Positions 48,420-57,341 of a stretch of DNA of 64,000 nucleotides are shown piece after piece; the stretch's first letter is position 1; each line of letters begins with the position of its first letter. This stretch comes from REEP01 sp964517265 (GTDB taxonomy: Bacteria > Pseudomonadota > Alphaproteobacteria > Rhodospirillales > Defluviicoccaceae). Made by a program: the position numbers and the translations under genes. A model generated the notes under the pieces. It had not been told where the DNA came from, ran no database searches, and saw only the letters and a program-made list of their open reading frames with translations. The stretch spans positions 1-64,000 of the forward strand of contig CAZFBS010000013.1 of assembly GCA_964517265.1 (NCBI GenBank). The letters are read 5' to 3'.

Positions 48420-50482
48420 GCCCGCATTGTCCGACAAAGCATGAAACGGTTCACTTCGGGCAGCAGGGCGCGGAGACCACTCAGGCGTTGCGCCGAGCCG
48501 GAGTGGTCGAATATTTCCGTCCCGGCGAGCATGACCGCGTCGAGCGGGTGCTCACGCAGATGCGTGCCGTTGGGATCGAGCGCCTGCGAACGGGGGTTTC
48601 CTGGGCCGACTGCCATACCGAGGCGGGCGCCGCATGGTACGACTGGCTCTTGCCCCGCTTAGCGAAAGACGTCGAAGTGCTACCGTGTTTCGCCTACACG
48701 CCGCCATCCCTCGGCGTTGCCGCAAAGACGTCGGCACCGCCGCGCGATCCCAAGCTCTACGCCGATTTCATTGACACCATGCTCACCCGTCACGGCCGTC
48801 ACGTCGAATGGATCGAGTTGTGGAACGAGCCCAATAACATCAACGACTGGGACTGGCGCCTCGACCATGAGTGGGCCGAATTCAGCAAAATGATCGGCGG
48901 CGCCGCCTATTGGATCAAGCACCGCGGCTGGAAAACGGTTCTAGGTGGCACCTGCCCGACCGATCTCAATTGGCTGAGGCTGATGGGCCGGCGCGGCGTG
49001 ATGGAGTACATCGATGCAATCGGCGTTCACGGCTTCCCCGGCACCTGGGATTGCGAGTGGGCGGGCTGGAAGGCAGAGATCGATGCGGTGCGCAACGCGT
49101 TGGAGGAGGAAGGCCGCCGCCCGCAGCTATGGATCACCGAAGGCGGCTACTCGACATGGAATCAGAAGGAGGCGCGGCAGGTCACCACCTTCATCAACGC
49201 CCTGCACGCGGGTGCCGAGCGTATGTACTGGTACTCCCTTCAGGATCTGGATGCCGACCTCGCCAGCCAGGAGGGGTTCCACTTCGACGAGCGACATTAT
49301 CATACCGGAATGCTGAAGCCGGATGGGACGCCGAAGCTGCTCTATCGGGTGCTAGCTCAGGCGTCGGCGGGGTGCCCGCCGACGCTGGCGCGTCTTGCCA
49401 CTGCACCCCGTGTGCGGCCGGCCCGGCACAGCGTTTTGATCACTGGAGGGGCCGGATTTATTGGTGCCAATCTCGCTGACCGCCTCGCTGGGACGGGCCA
49501 TCATGTCATCATTTATGATGCCCTCGCCCGTGACCACGTTGAAGAAAACTTGGAATGGCTAACAAAGCGTCATGGGCCACGAGTGGCGGTGGAGGTTGCC
49601 GATGTCCGGGATTTCTACGCCTTGCGAGATACAGTCCGCCACGCCGCAAAGGTGTATCACCTCGCCGCTCAGGTCGCTGTCACCACCAGCATCGACAATC
49701 CGCTTCACGACTTTGAGGTCAACGCGCGTGGAACGCTCAATCTGCTCGAGGCGATCCGTGCGTGCGCCGAGCCGCCGCCGCTGGTGTTCACGTCGACCAA
49801 CAAGGTCTATGGCCGGGTCATCGGCGACGACGCGCTGATCGAGGGCAAGACCCGCCACAGCCCCACCGGAGACGCGGCGCAGTTCGGTTTTGCCGAGGCC
49901 ACAGGCCTCGACTTCTGCAGCCCCTATGGCTGCTCCAAGGGCGCGGCCGATCAGTACGTGCAAGATTACGCCCGGGTGTACGGCCTGCCGACTGTCGTGT
50001 TCCGGATGAGCTGCATTTACGGTCCGCGCCAGTTCGGCAACGAAGATCAGGGCTGGGTCGCCCATTTCGTCCGCGCCGCCCTCGAGGAACGGCCCATCGT
50101 CATTTATGGCGACGGCAAGCAGGTCCGCGACATTCTGTTCATCGACGACCTTGTCGACGCGTTGCTGCACGCCCAGGAGCAGATGCCGAGCTTGAGCGGA
50201 CAAGCCTTCAATATTGGCGGCGGTCCCGCGAACGCGCTCAGCCTGCTCGAGCTCCTGGCGCTGATCGAGAGGCGAACCGGCGTCCGGCCGACGCACTCGT
50301 TCCGCCCGGCCCGTGCCGGAGATCAGCTTTACTACGTTTCGGATATCCGCCGCTTCGGTGCCGCCACCGGCTGGCGGCCGCGGATCGGCGTCACCGAGGG
50401 TCTCGATCGTTTGACCCGCTGGATTAAGAATCGGTTCACTCCGGCTACCGGGTCAGTGGAGGCGAAGGAGATGTCGGCGTGA
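48416..50482 (+). CDS. glycoside hydrolase (clan GH-A like) fused to an NAD-dependent epimerase
   Basis: A 688-residue fusion. Residues 1-325 form a (beta/alpha)8 glycosidase: the acid/base is E138 in WNEPN (136-140) and the nucleophile is E242 in WITEGGYST, as in beta-xylosidase-like GH-A enzymes. Residues 338-670 form a second extended SDR, with GGAGFIG (344-350), STNKVYG and Y504/K508 in SPYGCSKG. Both active sites look intact. It overlaps its neighbours by 4 bases on each side. The pairing suggests that one protein cuts or transfers a glycosidic bond while also remodelling a nucleotide sugar; that reading is inference. Confidence 0.88.
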   Translation: MSPHCPTKHETVHFGQQGAETTQALRRAGVVEYFRPGEHDRVERVLTQMRAVGIERLRTGVSWADCHTEAGAAWYDWLLPRLAKDVEVLPCFAYTPPSLGVAAKTSAPPRDPKLYADFIDTMLTRHGRHVEWIELWNEPNNINDWDWRLDHEWAEFSKMIGGAAYWIKHRGWKTVLGGTCPTDLNWLRLMGRRGVMEYIDAIGVHGFPGTWDCEWAGWKAEIDAVRNALEEEGRRPQLWITEGGYSTWNQKEARQVTTFINALHAGAERMYWYSLQDLDADLASQEGFHFDERHYHTGMLKPDGTPKLLYRVLAQASAGCPPTLARLATAPRVRPARHSVLITGGAGFIGANLADRLAGTGHHVIIYDALARDHVEENLEWLTKRHGPRVAVEVADVRDFYALRDTVRHAAKVYHLAAQVAVTTSIDNPLHDFEVNARGTLNLLEAIRACAEPPPLVFTSTNKVYGRVIGDDALIEGKTRHSPTGDAAQFGFAEATGLDFCSPYGCSKGAADQYVQDYARVYGLPTVVFRMSCIYGPRQFGNEDQGWVAHFVRAALEERPIVIYGDGKQVRDILFIDDLVDALLHAQEQMPSLSGQAFNIGGGPANALSLLELLALIERRTGVRPTHSFRPARAGDQLYYVSDIRRFGAATGWRPRIGVTEGLDRLTRWIKNRFTPATGSVEAKEMSA

Positions 50483-51771
50483 GAATCGCTTTGGTTAACC
50501 CATATTGGTCGTTCGACGGCAGTATTTACTTTGGCTGCCATGAACCGCATTTGCCGCTGGAACTCGGCTACGCTGAGGCGCTCTTACGACGTGCTGGCCA
50601 CGACGCCCGGATGTTCGACGCTCACCTGTTCGCGATCGAGACGGCCGATCTGGCGCGAGAGATTGCTCGGTTCGCTCCGGAGATGATCGTGATAACCACG
50701 GCGCCGACCTACTTGTTCTGGCGCTGCCCACCGCCCGAGCTTCGCGTGCCCCAGCAGGTGACGCGGGCGCTGGCGCCGAACGGCGCGATCACAGTGGCGG
50801 TGGGTCCGCATGGCTCGGCAACGCCGCGCGCGGTCATCGACAAGCTCGACATTGACGTCGTCGTCATGGGTGAGTGCGAGGAGACGCTGGTGCGGCTCGC
50901 CGACGGAGACACGCTTGAAGGGATCGCCGGCATTGCTTTCCGGGACGGCGAGCGGGTCCGCGTCAACGGCGGACCACAGGCGGCCGGATTTGTCGAGGCG
51001 CCGACGCTGATCTGGCCCGACGCATGGATCGCCCGTCATAATCATCACCACCACCGCTTCGATACGACCCCCGCCGGTCCTGGCGCGGAAGTCGAAGCCT
51101 CGCGCGGTTGCCCCTACCGTTGCACCTTTTGCGCCAAGGAGAACTTCCGCGACGTGTATCGTCGGCGCGCGCTGCCGGCGCTGCTCGCGGAGATCGATGG
51201 CCTGCTGGCGCAAGGAGTTCGATACCTTTACTTCATCGACGAGATTTTCCTGCCCAATCGGCCGTTGCTTACCGCCCTGGCTGAGCGCGATGTCGTCTTC
51301 GGCGTGCAGACGCGGGTCGATTTATGGAAGCCGGAGATGCTCGAACTGTTGGGGCGGGCAGGATGCGTTTCGATCGAGGCGGGGGTGGAAAGCCTCTCTG
51401 GCCAGGGACGCGAGCTGCTGGCCAAGGACTGCCGGATCGATACCGACGAGCTGACCGACCGCCTGATCTACGCCAAGCAGTTCGTTCCGTTCGTGCAAGG
51501 CAACCTCATCGGCTTGCCGGGTGACGACGCGGCCACCATCCGGAGCTGGCGCGACAAGCTGCGCCAAAACGGCGTTTGGGCCAACGATCCGGTTCCGCTG
51601 TTCCCCTACCCAGGCTCGCCAGAGTACCGCAAGCTGTTCGGGCCGGCGGACGACCAGGCATGGGAGCGCGCGCATCAGCACTACCTTGGCGCGTTCAACG
51701 AGATGAGCGAGTTGCAGGATATCCGACCCCGGCCGCTGCACGAACTCGAGCATGCCCGCAGACAGCAATGA
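50479..51771 (+). CDS. B12-binding-type radical SAM protein
   Basis: A 430-residue protein. Residues 1-140 look like a Rossmann B12-binding domain (ALVNPYW, LPLELGYAEALLRRAGHDARMFDA, VVVMGECEETL), although the DxHxxG base-off motif is not seen. Residues 200-400 are a radical SAM barrel with C211-x3-C215-x2-C218 (GCPYRCTFC), FIDEIFLPN and SIEAGVESL. Start GTG 50479. It overlaps both neighbours by 4 bases. A methyl transfer or carbon-skeleton change on a sugar intermediate is possible but not shown. Confidence 0.87.
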   Translation: MRIALVNPYWSFDGSIYFGCHEPHLPLELGYAEALLRRAGHDARMFDAHLFAIETADLAREIARFAPEMIVITTAPTYLFWRCPPPELRVPQQVTRALAPNGAITVAVGPHGSATPRAVIDKLDIDVVVMGECEETLVRLADGDTLEGIAGIAFRDGERVRVNGGPQAAGFVEAPTLIWPDAWIARHNHHHHRFDTTPAGPGAEVEASRGCPYRCTFCAKENFRDVYRRRALPALLAEIDGLLAQGVRYLYFIDEIFLPNRPLLTALAERDVVFGVQTRVDLWKPEMLELLGRAGCVSIEAGVESLSGQGRELLAKDCRIDTDELTDRLIYAKQFVPFVQGNLIGLPGDDAATIRSWRDKLRQNGVWANDPVPLFPYPGSPEYRKLFGPADDQAWERAHQHYLGAFNEMSELQDIRPRPLHELEHARRQQ

Positions 51772-52982
51772 AGGATAGCGGTCCTAGCGGGGCCGGACTT
51801 CCGAGCCGCGTGATGATGACAGCGGACGCCGTCGGAGGCATTTGGCCGTATGCACTGGAGCTTGCAGGAGCGCTTGCGCGCTTCGGAGTGACAACGCTGC
51901 TCGCAGCCATGGGTCCAGACCCCTCCCCTGCACAACGCCATGCCGCCGCTCGGGTTGCTGGGCTGACGCTTGTGCATCAGCCATATCGTCTGGAATGGAT
52001 GCCCGGCTGCGAGCCGGATCTGGATACCGCGGGCGCTTGGCTGCTTGCCTTAGCGGAGCAATTCCAGCCTGACATCATTCAGATCAACGGCTATGCCGCT
52101 GGCGCTATGCCCTGGCAGCGGCCAATCGTTATTGTCTGCCATTCCTGCGTCCGATCCTGGTGGCATGCGGTTCATGGTACGGATGCGCCGCAGGAGTGGC
52201 ACGCCTATCGTCAACGCGTAGAGCGGGGCCTCGCCGCCGCCGATGTGGTGGTCGCGCCGACCCGCGCATTCCTCGACACGATGGAGGCTCTTTACGGGCG
52301 GCAGCGGGTCACTGCCGTCATCCACAACAGCCGTAGTCCGGGCACTTTCCGCTCCGCCGCTCACAAGGAGCCCGTGATCGTCACGGCAGGCCGGCTGTGG
52401 GACGCAGCAAAGAATATCGGGCTGGTCGAGACGGTGGCACCGAGGCTGCCATGGCCGGTTTGTGTCGCCGGTCCCGAGCGCGTGGAAGACATGGATGAAG
52501 AAGGGGGCCATGGACGATCCTGCGCCGCGACGAGAACGATCCGATTTCTCGGGGTGCTGGATGAGGCGTCGATGGCGGTGTGGCTGGGCCGCGCCGCGAT
52601 CTTTGTGTTGCCGGCGCGCTATGAGCCGTTCGGCCTCGCCATTCTTGAAGCCGCCATGAGTGAATGCGCTCTTGTCCTCGGTGACATTGCGCCCTTGCGC
52701 GAACTGTGGGACGGGGCGGCGCTATTTGTCGACCCAAGCGATGCTGATGATCTGGAATCGGCACTGCGCCGGCTGGTCGAGGATGACTCCCTGCGCTGCA
52801 GGCTTGGCGCGGCGGCGGCGAACCGTGCCCGTCAGTTTTCGCTGACGTACATGACCCAGAAGTACTGCGCCATCTACCGGCGTGTCCAAGGAACCCATTG
52901 CCACCGCGGCGGGCACGTCCGCTTGTTGCGGAATACTCATGCGGCGATGGCGACGGCGACAGGAAGAGGACCTGCTCGGTGA
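51768..52982 (+). CDS. GT4-type glycosyltransferase
   Basis: A 404-residue GT-B retaining glycosyltransferase. Signs are TADAVGGIWPYALELAGALA (acceptor side), IVIVCHSCV, VTAGRLWDAAKNIGLV, LPARYEPFGLAILEAAMSE with the conserved EPFG...E, and a C-terminal cap. The start ATG overlaps the radical SAM stop by 4 bases. It probably adds a sugar to a lipid or glycan acceptor in the cytoplasm. Confidence 0.9.
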   Translation: MKDSGPSGAGLPSRVMMTADAVGGIWPYALELAGALARFGVTTLLAAMGPDPSPAQRHAAARVAGLTLVHQPYRLEWMPGCEPDLDTAGAWLLALAEQFQPDIIQINGYAAGAMPWQRPIVIVCHSCVRSWWHAVHGTDAPQEWHAYRQRVERGLAAADVVVAPTRAFLDTMEALYGRQRVTAVIHNSRSPGTFRSAAHKEPVIVTAGRLWDAAKNIGLVETVAPRLPWPVCVAGPERVEDMDEEGGHGRSCAATRTIRFLGVLDEASMAVWLGRAAIFVLPARYEPFGLAILEAAMSECALVLGDIAPLRELWDGAALFVDPSDADDLESALRRLVEDDSLRCRLGAAAANRARQFSLTYMTQKYCAIYRRVQGTHCHRGGHVRLLRNTHAAMATATGRGPAR

Positions 52983-54070
52983 AAATTTCGTTTTTCGGAT
53001 CCAGTCTGGTTTCCGCCTATTGGAATGGGGCGGCCACCTATTATCGCGGCCTTTTGCGGGCGCTTGCGCGGCGAGGGCACGACATCACGTTCTACGAGCC
53101 GGATGCATTCGATCGCCAGCAGCACCGCGATATTCCCGATCCGGATTGGGCCCGGGTTGTTGTCTACGATGCCACCGAGCGGGGAGTTATCGAGGCTCTT
53201 CGAAACGCGCGTGCCGCCGATGTCATCGTCAAGGCGAGCGGCGTCGGCGTTTTCGACGATCTGCTGGCGGAGGCAGTGCTGGAAGCAGGGCGGCCGGGCG
53301 CGCTTGTCGTCTATTGGGATGTCGATGCGCCGGCCACGCTCGACTTGCTGCGCCAACAACCGAACAACACCCTTATCGCGCTGATCCCCCGTTATGACCT
53401 AGTCCTAACCTACGGCGGCGGCGATCGAGTGGTTGCCGGATACCTTTCGCATGGTGCGCGCGCCTGCGTGCCGATTTACAATGCGCTGGATCCGGAAACC
53501 CATTTCCCGGTTCCCGCGCAGCCCCAGTTTGCCGCCGATCTCAGCTTCGTCGGCAACCGATTGCCTGATCGCGAGACCCGGGTTGCATCGTTTTTTCTGG
53601 AGGCGGCGCGCCTGTCGCCGACGCGGCGTTTCCTGCTCGGCGGCAGCGGATGGAATGACTGCGTCTTGCCGCCCAATGTTACCGCCATCGGCCATGTCTA
53701 TACCGGCCAGCATAACGCGCTGAACTGCTCGGCCCTTGCGGTCCTCAACATCAACCGTGAAAGCATGGCCGAGTTCGGTTTCTCGCCGCCGACGCGCGTG
53801 TTCGAAGCGGCCGGCGCCGGCGCTTGCCTCATCACCGACGCCTGGCGGGGGATCGAGCTGTTTCTCGAACCGAAGGAGGAGGTCCTCGTCGCCATCGACG
53901 GCGTTGAGATCGCGGGATTGTTGGCGGAACTGACACCCGAGCGAGCCCGGCGCATGGGTTCGGCAGCCCGCCAGCGGATTCTCGCTCATCATACCTATAA
54001 TGCGCGAGCCCGGATCGTTGAGGAGACCCTCACCGGCGTTTCCGCCGATGCTGGCGGGGTTGTGCTATGA
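52979..54070 (+). CDS. CgeB-like glycosyltransferase
   Basis: A 363-residue protein beginning KISFFGSSLVSAYWNGAATYYRGLLRALARRGHDITFYEPD and ending with the donor domain VTAIGHVYTGQHNALNCSALAVLNINRES plus TRVFEAAGAGACLITDAW. It is laid out like the proteins at 45383 and 54067. Start GTG 52979 overlaps the previous TGA (GTGA). The longer frame from 52898 lies in the upstream gene. Confidence 0.86.
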   Translation: MKISFFGSSLVSAYWNGAATYYRGLLRALARRGHDITFYEPDAFDRQQHRDIPDPDWARVVVYDATERGVIEALRNARAADVIVKASGVGVFDDLLAEAVLEAGRPGALVVYWDVDAPATLDLLRQQPNNTLIALIPRYDLVLTYGGGDRVVAGYLSHGARACVPIYNALDPETHFPVPAQPQFAADLSFVGNRLPDRETRVASFFLEAARLSPTRRFLLGGSGWNDCVLPPNVTAIGHVYTGQHNALNCSALAVLNINRESMAEFGFSPPTRVFEAAGAGACLITDAWRGIELFLEPKEEVLVAIDGVEIAGLLAELTPERARRMGSAARQRILAHHTYNARARIVEETLTGVSADAGGVVL

Positions 54071-55185
54071 GCGGGCTCACCATTGTCATTCTTGGCCTTT
54101 CGATCACCTCGTCCTGGGGCAACGGCCATGCCACGACGTACCGTGGGCTGGTCAAGGAACTGGAGCGGCGGGGCCATGCGGTGACCTTCCTGGAGAGGGA
54201 CGTGCCCTGGTACGGAGGCGCCAACCGCGATATGCCTGATCCTCCGTTTGGCCAGACCTTCCTCTATACGGACTTCGATGATCTGGTGGACCGCTTTGCC
54301 GGGCTCGTTCAGCAGGCGGACGCCGTGATCCTTGGTTCCTATGTTCCCGAAGGAACCCGGGTCGCGCGCTGGATGCTCAATATTACAGCGGGACTCACCG
54401 CCTTCTATGACATCGACACCCCAATTACCGTAGCCAAATTGGCAGCCGGTGATGAAGAGTATCTGTCGGCAGCCGAGGTTCCCCGGTTCGACATCTACCT
54501 CTCCTTTGCCGGAGGGCCGTTGCTGGACCGGATTCGGAGGGATTTCGGCGCGCGGCAGACTGGGCTGCTGTATTGTTCCGTCGATCCGGAGCTGTACTAT
54601 CCGGAGCCAGTCGAGACGCGCTGGGATCTTGGCTATCTCGGCACCTACTCCCTCGACCGCCAGCCGAAGCTCGAGTTGTTGCTGCTGGGTCCGGCCTACG
54701 CCCGGCCTGAGGCGCGCATCGTGGTCGCGGGGCCGCAGTATCCGGACGACGTCGTCTGGCCGGCGAATGTCGAGCGGATCGAGCACCTGCCGCCCGACGC
54801 ACACCGCGCCTTCTACAATGCCCAGCGCTTTGCCCTCAACGTCACCCGCGCGGAGATGACGGCCAACGGCTTCTCGCCCAGCGTGCGGTTGTTCGAAGCA
54901 GCGGCGTGTGGTGTGCCGATCATTTCCGACGACTGGCAAGGCCTTGAGACGATCTTCAGGCCCGGCAAAGAAATTCTTGTCGCTTCGTCGTCGTGTGAGG
55001 TGATTGCCATGCTAGGCGAGATTTCCGAGGAACAGCGGCGGGAGATCGGGCTGGCCGCGCGACGGCGAGTCGAGCGCTCCCACACGGCGGCGATCCGCGC
55101 CCAGGAACTCGAGGCCCTCCTATACCGTCTCAAAGCAGGAACGACATTTGGGCTCAGTGTGATAGGGGGACATCGCGTCCGCTGA
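54067..55185 (+). CDS. CgeB-like glycosyltransferase
   Basis: A 372-residue paralogue of the preceding protein: TIVILGLSITSSWGNGHATTYRGLVKELERRGH at the start, TANGFSPSVRLFEAAACGVPIISDDW in the donor half. It overlaps the upstream stop by 4 bases (ATGA) and ends the overlapping series. The two adjacent CgeB-like enzymes probably add different sugars or linkages to one glycan. Confidence 0.87.
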   Translation: MSGLTIVILGLSITSSWGNGHATTYRGLVKELERRGHAVTFLERDVPWYGGANRDMPDPPFGQTFLYTDFDDLVDRFAGLVQQADAVILGSYVPEGTRVARWMLNITAGLTAFYDIDTPITVAKLAAGDEEYLSAAEVPRFDIYLSFAGGPLLDRIRRDFGARQTGLLYCSVDPELYYPEPVETRWDLGYLGTYSLDRQPKLELLLLGPAYARPEARIVVAGPQYPDDVVWPANVERIEHLPPDAHRAFYNAQRFALNVTRAEMTANGFSPSVRLFEAAACGVPIISDDWQGLETIFRPGKEILVASSSCEVIAMLGEISEEQRREIGLAARRRVERSHTAAIRAQELEALLYRLKAGTTFGLSVIGGHRVR

Positions 55186-55344
55186 GCCGAGCAACGGCGT
55201 CGCAATCGGTGAGCCGATCCCTTACATCGTCAAGCAGGATGCGGTAAAGCGGGCCGCGTGCCGGCCCCGAGGCCGTGTCGGCTGGGCACGGAACAAGCAG
55301 GACGTCAGGGTGGCGCGGTCAGTGAAAATAAGGGAGAGCGGATG

Positions 55345-55821
55345 ATGAAGGGTGACAACAGGGTCATTGAACTACTCAACGCTGTGCTCAAGAACGAGCT
55401 GACCGCGATCAACCAGTATTTTCTTCACTCGCGCATGCTGAGAAGCTGGGGGATCGCCAAGTTGGCCCATTATGAATACAAGGAATCCATCGACGAGATG
55501 CATCATGCCGACCGGCTGATCGACAGAATCCTGTTTCTTGAAGGTCTGCCCAATCTGCAGGATCTTGGTAAGCTGCTGCTTGGCGAGAACGTAATAGAAA
55601 TTCTGGAGTGCGATCTGGAACTGGAAAGGCAGGGAATGCCAGACCTGCGCGAGGGAATCGCCCACTGTGAGAGCGTCAGCGATTACGTGACGGCCCAGCT
55701 GCTGCGGGAAATTTTGTCAAGCGAGGAAGAGCATGTCGATTGGCTGGAGACTCAGTTCGGCCTGATCGCCCGAATGGGCCTTGAGAACTACATTCAGCTC
55801 CAGAGCACTCCCGCCGACTGA
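55345..55821 (+). CDS. bfr: bacterioferritin
   Basis: A 158-residue four-helix iron-storage subunit, the exact length of the E. coli protein. The ferroxidase residues E18, E51, H54, E94, E127 and H130 and the haem ligand M52 (DEMHHAD) all fall at their canonical numbers if the second of two adjacent ATGs is the start. AGGGAGAG lies just upstream. Twenty-four such subunits form a shell that oxidises and stores iron. It follows the glycan operon and ends 22 bases from the convergent kinase. Confidence 0.96.
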   Translation: MKGDNRVIELLNAVLKNELTAINQYFLHSRMLRSWGIAKLAHYEYKESIDEMHHADRLIDRILFLEGLPNLQDLGKLLLGENVIEILECDLELERQGMPDLREGIAHCESVSDYVTAQLLREILSSEEEHVDWLETQFGLIARMGLENYIQLQSTPAD

Positions 55822-55843
55822 GATGGTGCCGGGCTCGCTGACA

Positions 55844-57340
55844 TCAGCGATGCTGCGGTTGCGATCCGACAGCCGCGCTCTGTGTGCGGGAAGAGAGGGC
55901 GCGCGGCGAGGAGGAGTGTCCGGTTTCGGCGAGGGCAGCTGCAGGTACCTCGATCCGGCAGCGGACGCCTTCTCGCTCGAAGCAAAGATCGACAGCGCCA
56001 CCGTGACCGGCGGCACCCTCGATTACCATTCGGCCAAACCCGCTGCGGGCGGGTGGGTGCACGGGGGGCCCGCCGCTCTCGCGCCAGTCCAGCAGCAAAC
56101 CACCGCTGTCGGTCCGTCGCCAACTGAGTGAGAGATGGCCGGAAGGGACGGACAAGGCGCCATATTTCGTCGCGTTGGTTGCCAACTCGTGCAATGCCAT
56201 TGTCAGATCCTGTGCGGCACCGGCTTTCAGCGAAACATCCTCCCCACCCAGCGCAATCCTGCCCTCGCTGACAAAACCTCGCATTTCGGCGGAGACGATC
56301 TGCCGCAACGAGGCGCCCTGCCAGCGCCCCTCGCTGAGCAGGGTGTGCGTGAGCGCAAGCGCCCCGATCCGGTCCTGGAAAGCCTGCAGAAACGTCTGCG
56401 GGGAGGTACATGAATAGGCCGAAAGCCTCGCGATTGACTGGACCACAGCGAGCAGGTTTTTCGCACGATGGTCGACCTCCGCGGTCAGTCGGCGCTGGAT
56501 TGCAGCGCTTTCCACAAGCTCGGCCTCGGCCGCTTTCCTGTCGGTAATGTCGACGATCACGGGGACGCAATACTGGGGCTGGCCCACGCGATCGCGCTGC
56601 AGGGCTGTCGTCAGATCGACCCAGACCACATGCCCCTTTTTGTGAATATAGCGCTTTTCGACGTGATAGCGCTCGATCTCGCCACGCATGAGTGATTCAA
56701 ACAGATCAACATCCCGATCCAGGTCGTCTGGATGAGTAATTCGCTGGAAGGTGAGCGTCAGCAGCTCATCTCGAGAGTAGCCAACGATGTCGCATAACCG
56801 CTGATTGACACACAGCCAGGATCCATCGGCGCCCACGTGGGCAATGCCGGCGGCGGCGTTATCAAAGCTGCCACGGTAACGCGCCTCGCTTTCTTCCAGG
56901 GCGCGCGTGGCCTTATCCCGCTCGGCAAGGTATTCGCGGATCTGATACTGGCGTGAGCGTGCCCGCAACGCCACCCGAACCGCCGCAATGAGCGCTGCCT
57001 TGCGCAGCGGCCGCTCCAGGTACGTCGCGTTGGGAATGAGGTCGTAGGACGCTGCCGCGCCTTTTCCTTTCCTCAGGATGATCACGGGCAGGTCCGACCA
57101 AGGGGGCTGATGAGCAAAGGTCTCTTGGAGATGATGAACCGTCCCTTCGTCGAGCGCTTCCTCGGCGATGATCACGGTGCCCGCTCCCTCGCCGATTATC
57201 CGGCAGAGATCGCCGATGTGAGCACACCGGACCGGATGCAGTTGGATCTCCGCGAGCACTTGGAAAAGCAGCATTCCATCCCGCCCGGTGGGAGCACAGA
57301 TTGCAATGCGCTGATCGTTGCCCTGCGGCGCATGCGTCAC
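55844..57340 (-). CDS. HWE/HisKA_2-type sensor histidine kinase with pseudo-receiver and PAS
   Basis: A 498-residue kinase. Residues 8-125 resemble a response-regulator receiver, but the phospho-acceptor position reads IIAEEAL, so it is probably a pseudo-receiver. Residues 150-270 are a PAS domain. The kinase core has H291 in DHRAKNLLAVVQS and LHELATNATKYGAL. Start GTG 57340 is next to the KaiC-like stop. No membrane segment is present, so it senses a cytoplasmic signal, perhaps through the KaiC-like partner. Confidence 0.9.
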   Translation of the reverse strand: MTHAPQGNDQRIAICAPTGRDGMLLFQVLAEIQLHPVRCAHIGDLCRIIGEGAGTVIIAEEALDEGTVHHLQETFAHQPPWSDLPVIILRKGKGAAASYDLIPNATYLERPLRKAALIAAVRVALRARSRQYQIREYLAERDKATRALEESEARYRGSFDNAAAGIAHVGADGSWLCVNQRLCDIVGYSRDELLTLTFQRITHPDDLDRDVDLFESLMRGEIERYHVEKRYIHKKGHVVWVDLTTALQRDRVGQPQYCVPVIVDITDRKAAEAELVESAAIQRRLTAEVDHRAKNLLAVVQSIARLSAYSCTSPQTFLQAFQDRIGALALTHTLLSEGRWQGASLRQIVSAEMRGFVSEGRIALGGEDVSLKAGAAQDLTMALHELATNATKYGALSVPSGHLSLSWRRTDSGGLLLDWRESGGPPVHPPARSGFGRMVIEGAAGHGGAVDLCFEREGVRCRIEVPAAALAETGHSSSPRALSSRTQSAAVGSQPQHR

Positions 57341-57341
57341 G

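Noticed and set aside
55300..55330. EcfG promoter for bacterioferritin
   Set aside because: GGAAC occurs, but no CGTT or TGTT stands 16-17 bases downstream.
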